A stretch of 64,000 nt of DNA from Eutrophobius brisbanensis (GTDB lineage Bacteria > Pseudomonadota > Gammaproteobacteria > Eutrophobiales > Eutrophobiaceae). The position numbers were made by a program, and so were the translations under genes. The stretch covers positions 558,001-622,000 of the forward strand of contig JAYPQE010000003.1 in assembly GCA_038131795.1 (NCBI GenBank), read 5' to 3'. This document shows positions 6,882-14,704 of the stretch, piece after piece. The notes under the pieces are model-generated. The model was not told where the DNA came from, did not search any database, and saw only the letters and a list, made by a program, of their open reading frames with translations. How positions within the stretch are numbered: position 1 is the first letter of the stretch; the number at the start of each line of letters is the position of its first letter.

Positions 6882-9800
6882 ATGGCAACCTTAGAACAAC
6901 TCATCTCCACCTTTGAAGGTCATGAAACTGCTAGAGGGAAGATGTTTGAAAGAGCCTGTAAATGGCTACTGGAGAACGACCCTACCTATAGTAATCTTAA
7001 AAAAGTTTGGCTATGGGATGACTGGCCAGGGCGTTGGGATATAGATAGAGGAATTGACCTTATCGCTGAGGATGAAGACGGAAAAATTTGGGGAATACAG
7101 GCCAAGCTTTATCGTCCTGAAAATAGTATTAATAGAAAAGATATAGACACATTCCTTACCGAATCAAGCAACAAATATATTCATCAACGATTATTGATTG
7201 GCACCACTGACAATGTCTCTCGTGGCGGAATAGGTGCGATGAAGCGATGTGCTGAGCTTATTCCAGTAAATCAATTATTGCGCTCTGAGCTGTTAGCTAA
7301 ACAAATAGAGTGGCCTGAGTCACTTGATAAGCTCTCTACCGGAGGCTTAAAAGCTAAAAATAACCCGCGCCCAGATCAAGAGAGAGCTATTGAAGATGTT
7401 GTTACTAACTTTAAAGATCAATCCCGAGGCCAACTCATCATGGCTTGCGGAACTGGAAAGACTCTTACAGCGCTATGGATAGCGGAAAAGCTAAAGAGTG
7501 AGACAACCCTTGTATTATTACCATCATTATTGCTTCTATCAAAGACACTATCGGAATGGGTGACACAGTCTTCAGAACCATTTTCTTTTTTACCAGTCTG
7601 CTCTGATGACTCTGTCTCTAAATCCGATGATTCAATAAACTATTCCACAACAGAACTTGGCTTTCCTTCGACTACTGATGCAGCAGAAATCGCTAAATTT
7701 CTTGATAAATCTGGCAGAAAGGTAATTTTTTCAACATATCAGTCATCTCAGCAAATAGCTGATGCTTTTGAAAAGAAGAAAATTAAGCCCTTTGAGTTAG
7801 TCATTGCTGATGAAGCTCATCGTTGTGCAGGTAAAGCTGGAGCAGATTACACAACCGTATTAGATAACAAAGCTATACCGGCTAAGAAACGTCTATTTAT
7901 GACTGCTACTCCAAAGATATTCCAGACCTTTGTTAAGAAAGAAGCAGAAGATAGAGGTGTTGAAGTCTATTCAATGGATGATGAGGCTTTATTTGGCAAG
8001 GTATTTCATAAGCTTTCCTTTGGAGAAGCTATAGAGCAAAAACTACTTACGGATTATCAAGTATCTATCGTAGGTATTGATGAGCCAATATTAGCGGAAA
8101 TGATAAGTAAAAGAGAACTTGTTAAGACCGATACTGGTATTGAAACAGATGCACAGACTATTGCGGCTCATATAGGGTTGGCGAAAGCCATAAAAACCTA
8201 TGACCTTAAACGAATAATCACGTTTCACTCTAAAGTTAAATCAGCTGATGAGTTCCAAGGGGACTTCAAAAAAGTTTTAGATTGGATGCCTAATGAGCAT
8301 AAACCTGATGGAAAGTTCATTACTAACTTCGTTTCAGGAGCAATGACAACAGCTACAAGGAATACCAGACTAGGAGAACTGGGAGAGATTGCTGAAGGCA
8401 AAAGAGGAATCCTTTCAAATGCCAGATGCTTATCTGAAGGTGTAGATGTCCCAACTTTAGATGGGATTGCTTTCATAGACCCAAGAAACTCTGAGATCGA
8501 TATCGTTCAAGCAGTAGGTCGCGCGATTAGGCTAGCTAAAGGAAAAGACAAAGGCACAATTGTTATTCCCATTTTTATTTCTGATTTTGATGACCCTGAA
8601 GAAGTATTAAATGACTCGTCATATAAGAAGATTTGGGCGGTTATCAACGCGCTACGGGCACATGATGAAAATCTTGGTATCGAGCTTGATAATTTAAGAA
8701 AAATGATGGGCAAAAGAGGCAGCGTAGGTCGCTCTGAAAAGATTCATTTTGATTTGCCTGTAACTATTGATGCAGAGTTTGCAGAATGTTTTAGTATTAA
8801 ACTACTTGAGACTACTACTGCATCTTGGGAGTTTTGGTTTGGATTATTAGAAGAATACAAAGATGCACATGGTCATGCTAATCCGTCACAAAGTTATATA
8901 ACAAATACTAAATATCAATTAGGTACTTGGTGCGACAAAAACCGACAAAATTATAAAAAAAATAAGTTAACCTCTGAGAAAATCAATCGACTTGAGGCTT
9001 TAGGATTTATCTGGGACCTTCTAGCTCAGCAATGGGAGGAAGGATTCAAGGAGCTATCTGCATACAAAGATGCACATGGTCATGCTAACCCAGCAACCAA
9101 TCATAAAACAGATACTGATTATCAATTAGGTACTTGGTGCAACACAAACCGAACAAATTATAAAAAAAATAAGTTAACCTCTGAGAAAATCAATCGACTT
9201 GAGGCTTTGGGATTTATCTGGGACCCTCTAGCTCAGCAATGGGAGGAAGGATTCAAGGAGCTATCTGCATACAAAGATGCACATGGTCATGCTAATCCGT
9301 CAAGCAGATATATAACAAATACTAAATATCAATTAGGTACTTGGTGCGACAAAAACCGAACAAATTATAAAAAAAATAAGTTAACCTCTGAGAAAATCAA
9401 TCGACTTGAGGCTTTAGGATTTATCTGGAACCCTCAAGCTCAGCAATGGGAGCAAGGATTCAAGGAGCTATCTGCATACAAAGATGCACATGGTCATGCT
9501 AATCCGTCAAAAAGTTATATAACAAATACTAAATATCAATTAGGTGCTTGGTGCGACGCAAACCGACAAAATTATAAAAAAAATAAGTTAACCTCTGAGA
9601 AAATCAATCGACTTGAGGCTTTAGGATTTATCTGGGACCCTCTAGCTCAGCAATGGGAGGAAGGATTCAAGGAGCTATCTGCATACAAAGATGCACATGG
9701 TCATGCTAATCCGCCACAAAGTTATATAACAAATACTAAATATCAATTAGGTACTTGGTGCGACACAAACCGAACAAATTATAAAAAAAATAAGTTAACC

Positions 9801-10475
9801 TCTGAGAAAATCAATCGACTTGAGGCTTTGGGATTTATCTGGGACCCTCTAGCTCAGCAATGGGAGGAAGGATTCAAGGAGCTATCTGCATACAAAGATG
9901 CACATGGTCATGCTAATCCGTCAAAAAGTTATATAACAAATACTAAATATCAATTAGGTGCTTGGTGCGACACAAACCGACAAAATTATAAAAAAAATAA
10001 GTTAACCTCTGAGAAAATCAATCGACTTGAGGCTTTAGGATTTATCTGGGACCTTCTAGCTCAGCAATGGGAGGAAGGATTCAAGGAGCTATCTGCATAC
10101 AAAGATGCACATGGTCATGCTAACCCAGCAACCAATCATAAAACAGATACTGATTATCAATTAGGTGCTTGGTGCAACACAAACCGACAAAATTATAAAA
10201 AAAATAAGTTAACCTCTGAGAAAATCAATCGACTTGAGGCTTTAGGATTTATCTGGGACCCTCTAGCTCAGCAATGGGAGGAAGGATTCAAGGAGCTATC
10301 TGCATACAAAGATACACATGGTCATGCTAATCCGCCACAAAGTTATATAACAAATACTAAATATCAATTAGGTACTTGGTGCAACACAAACCGACGAAAT
10401 TATAAAAAAAATAAGTTAACCTCTGAGAAAATCAATCGACTTGAGGCTTTAGGATTTAAGTGGTCTATAAAATAA
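6882..10475 (+). CDS. Mrr-like nuclease / SF2 helicase with eight helicase-associated repeats
   Basis: This 1197-aa protein combines three parts. Residues about 15-130 form a restriction-endonuclease-like fold with GIDL (Asp59) and IQAK (Gln73, Lys75), a PD-(D/E)xK-type active site. Residues about 155-620 form a superfamily 2 helicase: Walker A MACGTGKT (187-194), DEAHR (about 310), MTATP (about 340), SEGVDVP, and the arginine finger motif QAVGRAIR (about 543-550). From residue 649 to the end are eight copies of a 69-residue Trp-rich unit of the helicase-associated (HA) domain type. Such nuclease-helicase fusions resemble type I/III restriction enzymes and defence proteins; no methyltransferase is nearby. 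A role in defence is inferred. Confidence 0.85.
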   Translation: MATLEQLISTFEGHETARGKMFERACKWLLENDPTYSNLKKVWLWDDWPGRWDIDRGIDLIAEDEDGKIWGIQAKLYRPENSINRKDIDTFLTESSNKYIHQRLLIGTTDNVSRGGIGAMKRCAELIPVNQLLRSELLAKQIEWPESLDKLSTGGLKAKNNPRPDQERAIEDVVTNFKDQSRGQLIMACGTGKTLTALWIAEKLKSETTLVLLPSLLLLSKTLSEWVTQSSEPFSFLPVCSDDSVSKSDDSINYSTTELGFPSTTDAAEIAKFLDKSGRKVIFSTYQSSQQIADAFEKKKIKPFELVIADEAHRCAGKAGADYTTVLDNKAIPAKKRLFMTATPKIFQTFVKKEAEDRGVEVYSMDDEALFGKVFHKLSFGEAIEQKLLTDYQVSIVGIDEPILAEMISKRELVKTDTGIETDAQTIAAHIGLAKAIKTYDLKRIITFHSKVKSADEFQGDFKKVLDWMPNEHKPDGKFITNFVSGAMTTATRNTRLGELGEIAEGKRGILSNARCLSEGVDVPTLDGIAFIDPRNSEIDIVQAVGRAIRLAKGKDKGTIVIPIFISDFDDPEEVLNDSSYKKIWAVINALRAHDENLGIELDNLRKMMGKRGSVGRSEKIHFDLPVTIDAEFAECFSIKLLETTTASWEFWFGLLEEYKDAHGHANPSQSYITNTKYQLGTWCDKNRQNYKKNKLTSEKINRLEALGFIWDLLAQQWEEGFKELSAYKDAHGHANPATNHKTDTDYQLGTWCNTNRTNYKKNKLTSEKINRLEALGFIWDPLAQQWEEGFKELSAYKDAHGHANPSSRYITNTKYQLGTWCDKNRTNYKKNKLTSEKINRLEALGFIWNPQAQQWEQGFKELSAYKDAHGHANPSKSYITNTKYQLGAWCDANRQNYKKNKLTSEKINRLEALGFIWDPLAQQWEEGFKELSAYKDAHGHANPPQSYITNTKYQLGTWCDTNRTNYKKNKLTSEKINRLEALGFIWDPLAQQWEEGFKELSAYKDAHGHANPSKSYITNTKYQLGAWCDTNRQNYKKNKLTSEKINRLEALGFIWDLLAQQWEEGFKELSAYKDAHGHANPATNHKTDTDYQLGAWCNTNRQNYKKNKLTSEKINRLEALGFIWDPLAQQWEEGFKELSAYKDTHGHANPPQSYITNTKYQLGTWCNTNRRNYKKNKLTSEKINRLEALGFKWSIK
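8826..10472 (+). repeat. Eight 207-bp tandem repeats encoding HA domains
   Basis: Units start at 8826, 9033, 9240, 9447, 9654, 9861, 10068 and 10275; the spacing is exactly 207 bases (69 codons). The DNA is nearly identical between units, including synonymous sites. Protein differences concentrate at unit positions 21-24 (SQSY, ATNH, SSRY, SKSY, PQSY, SKSY, ATNH, PQSY), 34 (T/A), 37-38 (DK, NT, DK, DA, DT, DT, NT, NT) and 41 (Q, T, T, Q, T, Q, Q, R). The first unit has a diverged start and the last a diverged end, as expected at array edges. Confidence 0.95.
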
Positions 10476-10559
10476 ATGGGAACGGCGCAGGAAGAACTCC
10501 AGCGTCAACAAGCTCTCGAACTCTCGCAAAACCGCCCTCACTTAAAGCTTGTCGAGTAG
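10476..10559 (+). pseudogene. Third partial copy of the 67-aa gene (27 codons)
   Basis: An ATG directly follows the helicase TAA. The frame reads MGTAQEELQRQQALELSQNR and then PHLKLVE before TAG, that is, the last 20 or so codons of the 67-aa gene behind a short new start. It could be translated by reinitiation after the helicase, but it is more likely a duplication remnant. Confidence 0.55.
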
Positions 10560-10727
10560 TTCTGATGATCTCCTTGGATAAGTTCAAAATTGGGTAAAGG
10601 TGGTTCAAGAAAAGGCTCTGGCAGGAAATCTAAACCTTATAGATTTCTTGAGGTTGGTGGATTCTGTGAGAATCTTAATCATCAACTTTTGAATGAGATT
10701 AAACGCTCGAGGGTCGCGGCAAGCCTG
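10499..10727. repeat. 229-bp direct repeat, right copy
   Basis: This is the partner of 6132-6360. Here the repeat runs into the intact 162-aa gene, whereas the left copy stops inside that gene after codon 46. Confidence 0.9.
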
Positions 10728-11078
10728 TCAGCTTATGACGAAGCCGTCTATAAAGCCAAATCTAAAGGCGTCCGAGCTTATGTGAATCCAAAGACCGACG
10801 AACAAGAAGACCATCATGAAAATATTCAAGAAGCATTATTGAAAGACAAAAAGAAGTTTAAGAAATCAGTAGCACTACTTAATAAGCTTGTAGCGGGGCA
10901 GTTATCTGAAGAAATCTATCTCCAGCAGAAACCGTCCATCCCAAGGTATCAACAATTAAAGAATCCAAGACCTCCAAGACAGGAGGTGCTGAAACAAGCA
11001 TCTAAACACTTTTGCTTAAAGATAAGCACCATTGATAAGTACTGGAAGGATTTCAGGAAAACTCTAAAAGATAAATAA
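10590..11078 (+). CDS. Basic protein with possible C-terminal HTH, unknown function
   Basis: The 162-aa product has a Lys/Arg/Gly-rich start (GKGGSRKGSGRKSK), of the kind seen in DNA-binding tails. A charged middle follows, then a C-terminal segment (VLKQASKHFCLKISTIDKYW) that could form a helix-turn-helix. TTG at 10590 is the start implied by the frame; an upstream TGA excludes longer forms. A short overlapping ATG frame (MISLDKFKIG then stop) is conserved in the left duplicate, so coupled translation is possible. It lies between the helicase and the AlpA-like gene. DNA binding is inferred from composition. Confidence 0.55.
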   Translation: MGKGGSRKGSGRKSKPYRFLEVGGFCENLNHQLLNEIKRSRVAASLSAYDEAVYKAKSKGVRAYVNPKTDEQEDHHENIQEALLKDKKKFKKSVALLNKLVAGQLSEEIYLQQKPSIPRYQQLKNPRPPRQEVLKQASKHFCLKISTIDKYWKDFRKTLKDK

Positions 11079-11179
11079 AATCAATAACATATTTGAAAAA
11101 ATACCTCTTAAAAAAAATATCCTAGCGGCATCTGCTTAAATCCCCTTGAATCTTAATATGTCCAAAGGAGGACAATGAT

Positions 11180-11401
11180 ATGGAGCATGCCGCAGAAATT
11201 CGACTCATTAGACTGCCCGAAGTCAAATCACGCACGGGGTTATCTCGTTCAACTATTTATTTATGGATTAAAGAAGGTAAATTTCCGGCTCCTATATCTC
11301 TTGGTATGAGGGCTGTAGGATGGCTCGAATTCGATATTCAGCAATGGCTGGATGACAGGATCAAAATAAGCCGCCCGGACCACATTGATGCGAAAGCATA
11401 A
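11180..11401 (+). CDS. alpA: AlpA-family HTH regulator
   Basis: This is a 73-aa MerR/excisionase-like winged-helix protein. The pattern LPEVKSRTGLSRSTIYLWIKEGKFPAPISLG followed by VGWLEFDIQQWLDDR is characteristic of AlpA regulators, which activate or help excise P4-type prophages and islands. The ribosome-binding site AAAGGAGG is strong. Its end overlaps the next gene by 14 bases, so the two are probably translationally coupled. A likely target is an integrase promoter or att arm region of this island; that link is inference. Confidence 0.88.
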   Translation: MEHAAEIRLIRLPEVKSRTGLSRSTIYLWIKEGKFPAPISLGMRAVGWLEFDIQQWLDDRIKISRPDHIDAKA

Positions 11402-11822
11402 TCCTCGGCTTGTAAAGATTCACAGAAATTATACGGTTGAGGAAATAGCTATCCTGTTCGGCATTCATAAGAACACAGTTCACCAATGGATTAAGCGTGG
11501 TTTGCCTGTTATGGATAACAAAAGACCAAAACTAATACATGGCGAGGAGTTATTAGGTTTTATCAAGGAGTGTCGCACCAAAAATAAGAAATCATGTAAG
11601 CCTGGTGAGATTTACTGTGTGAAGTGTCGTGAACCTCGGTCACCATTAAATTTGGAAGTTTGTTACCGCCCGATTACCGAAAAACTGGGGGATTTAGTTG
11701 GTATATGCCCCTGTTGTGAGATAGCTATCTATCGAAGAGCAAGTATGGCTAAATTGCAGTGTATTCGAGGTGAACTATCGATAATGATGCCGAAAGGTTT
11801 GGAACACTTAGTAGAGACATAA
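11388..11822 (+). CDS. HTH and zinc-ribbon protein of the island
   Basis: The N-terminal part (about residues 14-55) is a helix-turn-helix of the excisionase type (YTVEEIAILFGIHKNTVHQW). The C-terminal part has two CxxC pairs (YCVKC and CPCC) that would bind one zinc. ATG 11388 lies inside the end of the AlpA-like gene; TTG at 11385 is a weaker alternative. It precedes the second recombinase by 42 bases. The order AlpA-like, HTH/zinc-ribbon, recombinase suggests a regulatory and integration module. The precise role is unknown. Confidence 0.65.
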   Translation: MRKHNPRLVKIHRNYTVEEIAILFGIHKNTVHQWIKRGLPVMDNKRPKLIHGEELLGFIKECRTKNKKSCKPGEIYCVKCREPRSPLNLEVCYRPITEKLGDLVGICPCCEIAIYRRASMAKLQCIRGELSIMMPKGLEHLVET

Positions 11823-11864
11823 TCACTCTCCGTAAACAGTGACTTCCAATAGTGAGGTAAAATA

Positions 11865-12950
11865 ATGTCAAAATACAATGCTGAAAATGAACGTATCAAG
11901 CGCCAGTATTTTACTTTTTTGAAAGAGGCAAAGCGTCAAGACGAATCAACTATTGATGCGGTTGCCAAGGCCATACGGCGGTTTGAAGATTACTGTAGTC
12001 AGCGTAGTTTCAAGAAATTCAATTTCAACCAGGCGGTTGCTTTTAAGAAGCATTTAGCTAACCAGAGGAATATACAGACAGGCAGGAATTTAAGTAAGGC
12101 AACGATAAATTCCACGTTGGGTCACTTAAAACGGTTATTTCAATGGTTGTCCGATAAACCTGGATATAAATCCCGGATTAGCTACTCCGATGCTGATTAT
12201 TTCAACCTTTCCGAGAAAGATACCCGTGTAGCCAAGGCCGTCCACCCTAGACAGGTACCGACACTTGACCAGATACGGCATGTCCTTGGTTGTATGCCGG
12301 TAGATTCGGATATTTCCTCGCGCAATCGGGCGATTATCGCTTTTACGATCCTGACGGGTGCCAGGGACAACGCCATTGCCTCATTGAAATTGAAACACAT
12401 AGATTTGATTGGAAGAAGTGTTTACCAGGATGCCCGAGAAGTCAGGACGAAATTCAGTAAATCCTTCACAACTTATTTTTTCCCGGTAGGTGAGGATATA
12501 CGGGAAATTGTTGAACAATGGATACAATACCTTAGAGAAGGATTGTTATGGGGCAATGAGGACCCCTTATTTCCTGCTACAGCGGTCAGGGTAGGGGAGT
12601 CCAGGCAATTTGAAGCTAATGGGCTGAAAAAGAGCCATTGGAGTAACGCCAGTCCAATAAGGTCCATTTTTAAGGATGCGTTTACACAGGCTGGATTAGA
12701 CTATTTTAATCCCCATACATTCCGGAATACCCTGGTTGGGTTGGGTGAGAAAATTTGCAATACTCCCGAAGACTTCAAGGCATGGAGTCAAAATCTGGGA
12801 CATGAGGAAGTTCTAACCACTTTTAATAGCTATGGTGAGGTATCGAACCAGCGCCAATCTGAAATCATCCGATCCCTGGGTGCCGAAGAAGGTGATGAAT
12901 CGGAAGAAATAAAATTACTCAGAAAATTGGTAAAAAAACATAATCTTTAA
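11865..12950 (+). CDS. Second tyrosine recombinase (phage-type integrase)
   Basis: A 361-aa site-specific recombinase with a SAM-like core-binding domain (about residues 10-110) and a complete catalytic domain. The first Arg is in TGARDNAIASLKLKHID, followed by the HxxR box NPHTFRNTLV, then LGHEEVLTTFNSYG with the Tyr nucleophile. It differs clearly from the DUF4102-type integrase at 3028. The start is ATG with GAGGTAA 9 bases upstream. It ends 30 bases before the two TGGGGGCA boxes and about 110 bases before the internal att copy, so it may act on that end. Confidence 0.9.
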   Translation: MSKYNAENERIKRQYFTFLKEAKRQDESTIDAVAKAIRRFEDYCSQRSFKKFNFNQAVAFKKHLANQRNIQTGRNLSKATINSTLGHLKRLFQWLSDKPGYKSRISYSDADYFNLSEKDTRVAKAVHPRQVPTLDQIRHVLGCMPVDSDISSRNRAIIAFTILTGARDNAIASLKLKHIDLIGRSVYQDAREVRTKFSKSFTTYFFPVGEDIREIVEQWIQYLREGLLWGNEDPLFPATAVRVGESRQFEANGLKKSHWSNASPIRSIFKDAFTQAGLDYFNPHTFRNTLVGLGEKICNTPEDFKAWSQNLGHEEVLTTFNSYGEVSNQRQSEIIRSLGAEEGDESEEIKLLRKLVKKHNL

Positions 12951-12980
12951 ACCAATAATACAGGGTATGACTTCGGTACT

Positions 12981-13000
12981 TGGGGGCATATATGGGGGCA
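12981..13000. promoter_or_regulatory. Two TGGGGGCA boxes at the internal att copy
   Basis: TGGGGGCA at 12981-12988 and 12993-13000 is spaced as two of the boxes before the integrase (12 bases start to start). It lies about 60 bases before the damaged att copy. Probably recombinase or excisionase arm sites. Confidence 0.55.
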
Positions 13001-13034
13001 CATTTCTGGAGCATGATGCATCAATTATATTGAA

Positions 13035-13072
13035 AACAGATAGATACGGTTGCTTATAGAATCCTCTTTCCG
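13035..13072. repeat. Internal att-like repeat (damaged)
   Basis: This 38-base stretch matches 14661-14698 with about one mismatch. It ends in 14 bases of the tRNA-Thr 3' end (GAATCCTCTTTCCG). After it, GCA of the tRNA end is missing, and the following bases (CCCATTTTCATTTCCAGCAAC) resemble the native sequence right of the tRNA (2861-2881). This marks an old end of the first island. Confidence 0.85.
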
Positions 13073-13196
13073 CCCATTTTCATTTCCAGCAACATAAGGA
13101 ATACAATAATCACTTGAACCCAAATCCTAACTTTGAAAATGGTACCGTTACTGGGAGTAGGTCACAAGTTATCTAGTATCACAAAGGATCACTTAG

Positions 13197-14111
13197 TTGA
13201 ATATTTTTGATTCATATGTAATTGTTGATTGGAGTTCTTCAAATAAACCTAATACGGGTAAAGATAGTATATGGTATTGCCAAATTATTTGGAAAGATGG
13301 TGAAATAGCTATAAAAAATCTTAAGAATCCATCGACAAGGCATCAAGCTTTTAATGAAATACGCGAAATATTAATCCAATCTAAAGATAAAAATCATAGA
13401 ACATTAGTTGGGTTCGATTTTTCTTATGGTTATCCATCAGGTTTCTCAAAATATCTAGGGTTAGAACAAGAAAATAAATGGTTATCTATATGGAGACATA
13501 TTGATTCTCTTATAGTAGATAATATAGATAACGAAAATAATAGGTTCGAGGTCGCTAATAAAATCAATGATCTATTAAGCGGGGCAAATTACCCCTTTTG
13601 GGGCTGTCCAAGTAGTGAAACACGTGAAAACCTTACCTCAACAAAAGCAGAAAAACCTTTGCATTTTGAAATCGATGATTTCAGAATAACTGAAAAAAAA
13701 ATACAGCGAGCGCAATCGGTTTGGAAACTATTCTATTCGGGTAGTGTTGGCGGCCAAGTTTTAACTGGTATTCCAAAGCTTTGGAACCTATATAAAGATA
13801 AAGAATTATTTAAATATTCAATAGTTTGGCCTTTCGAAACAGGCCTTCATCATATAAATCAAGATAAACTTAAAAATAAATTAATTGTTCATGCTGAAAT
13901 TTATCCTTCGATTATAGATATTAATGCTGACAATAATGAGGCGAAGGATAAAGCTCAGGTTAGGGAGCTTGCCAGCCATTTTGCAAAGTTAGATAAAGAT
14001 AATAAACTCGGAGAATTGTTTGCAGGTCCTATGAATCTGACTTTTGATGAAAGAAAAATAATTGAAGATGAAGAAGGGTGGATTCTAGGGGTTGTTGATA
14101 AAAATCACTAA
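13197..14111 (+). CDS. DUF429-like RNase H-fold protein
   Basis: The 304-aa product begins with SYVIVDWSSSN, then VGFDFSYGYPSGF, and later HAEIYPSII. This Asp / Asp / Glu-x-x-Pro pattern is that of DUF429-type RNase H-like proteins, whose activity is not established. The start appears to be TTG 13197, with AAAGGA 8 bases upstream; no ATG fits the conserved N-terminus. The gene is strikingly AT-rich compared with its right neighbour. It is the only intact gene of the extra module between the internal and right att copies. Confidence 0.6.
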   Translation: MNIFDSYVIVDWSSSNKPNTGKDSIWYCQIIWKDGEIAIKNLKNPSTRHQAFNEIREILIQSKDKNHRTLVGFDFSYGYPSGFSKYLGLEQENKWLSIWRHIDSLIVDNIDNENNRFEVANKINDLLSGANYPFWGCPSSETRENLTSTKAEKPLHFEIDDFRITEKKIQRAQSVWKLFYSGSVGGQVLTGIPKLWNLYKDKELFKYSIVWPFETGLHHINQDKLKNKLIVHAEIYPSIIDINADNNEAKDKAQVRELASHFAKLDKDNKLGELFAGPMNLTFDERKIIEDEEGWILGVVDKNH

Positions 14112-14584
14112 TCGGTGAAACCGTCCGCGTGCATACTGAACCAGGACGGGTGATCCTCACCTACCGCCACCGAAGCGGCGGAGAGGATTGAAAGGAAGAA
14201 AGTTATCCCGTCTATCTCGATTGGACTGCCTGTAATCTTGGCGGGCAACGGCCCTGGTTTCTTTGTCCTGTCCATGGTTGCGGGCGGCGCGTGGCGATCC
14301 TCTACGGGGGCGGCATCTTCGCTTGCCGTCACTGCTACCAGTTAGCCTATACCAGCCAGCGGGAAACCTGGGATGATCGGGCTGCACGGAAGGCGGATCG
14401 CATCAGAGACAAGCTGGGATGGGAGCCGGGCATCCTGAATGGTAATGGCTTAAAGCCCAAGGGGATGCACTGGAACACCTTCGAGCGGTTGACCGCACAG
14501 CATGATGCGTTTGTGAATATCTCCCTTGTCAGGATGGCACGAAGGTTTAATCTATTAGGTGAATCGCTTGAAGACTGGATATAA
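14111..14584 (+). pseudogene. Broken gene of a zinc-finger hypothetical family
   Basis: The frame starts at the stop codon of the preceding gene with no start of its own. It reads VRVHTEPGRVILTYRHRSGGED, stops at TGA 14189-14191 (a Trp would fit there), and continues with YLDWTACNLGGQRPWFLCP, RVAILYGGG and CRHCYQLAY to a TAA at 14584. CP...CG and CRHC form a zinc knuckle typical of a widespread uncharacterised bacterial family. The 5' end is missing and one codon is nonsense. GC is visibly higher than in the adjacent DUF429-like gene, so the two have different origins. Confidence 0.8.
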
Positions 14585-14618
14585 ATTTGCAATAAATATA
14601 CATAGTGAGAATTGCCGA

Positions 14619-14626
14619 TGGGGGCA
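14619..14626. promoter_or_regulatory. TGGGGGCA box near the right island end
   Basis: A single copy of the octamer seen before the integrase lies 66 bases before the right att core. It is probably an arm site retained from the duplicated end. Confidence 0.45.
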
Positions 14627-14660
14627 TATTGCGCATTATATCTTTAATAAACTTAATAAT

Positions 14661-14704
14661 AACAGATAGATACGGTTACTTATAGAATCCTCTTTCCGGC
14701 ACCA
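14661..14704. repeat. Right attachment site of the island (attR)
   Basis: Bases 14685-14704 equal the last 20 bases of tRNA-Thr including CCA. The 24 bases before them match the flank of the internal att copy. The sequence after 14704 is unrelated to that following the tRNA, so this is the outer boundary of the composite island. Core genes resume at 14853 on the minus strand. Confidence 0.88.

Noticed and set aside
8826..10472. Regular repeat array considered as CRISPR or minisatellite
   Set aside because: The period of 207 bases is a whole number of codons, the frame stays open, and the units encode a known protein domain; there are no spacers.
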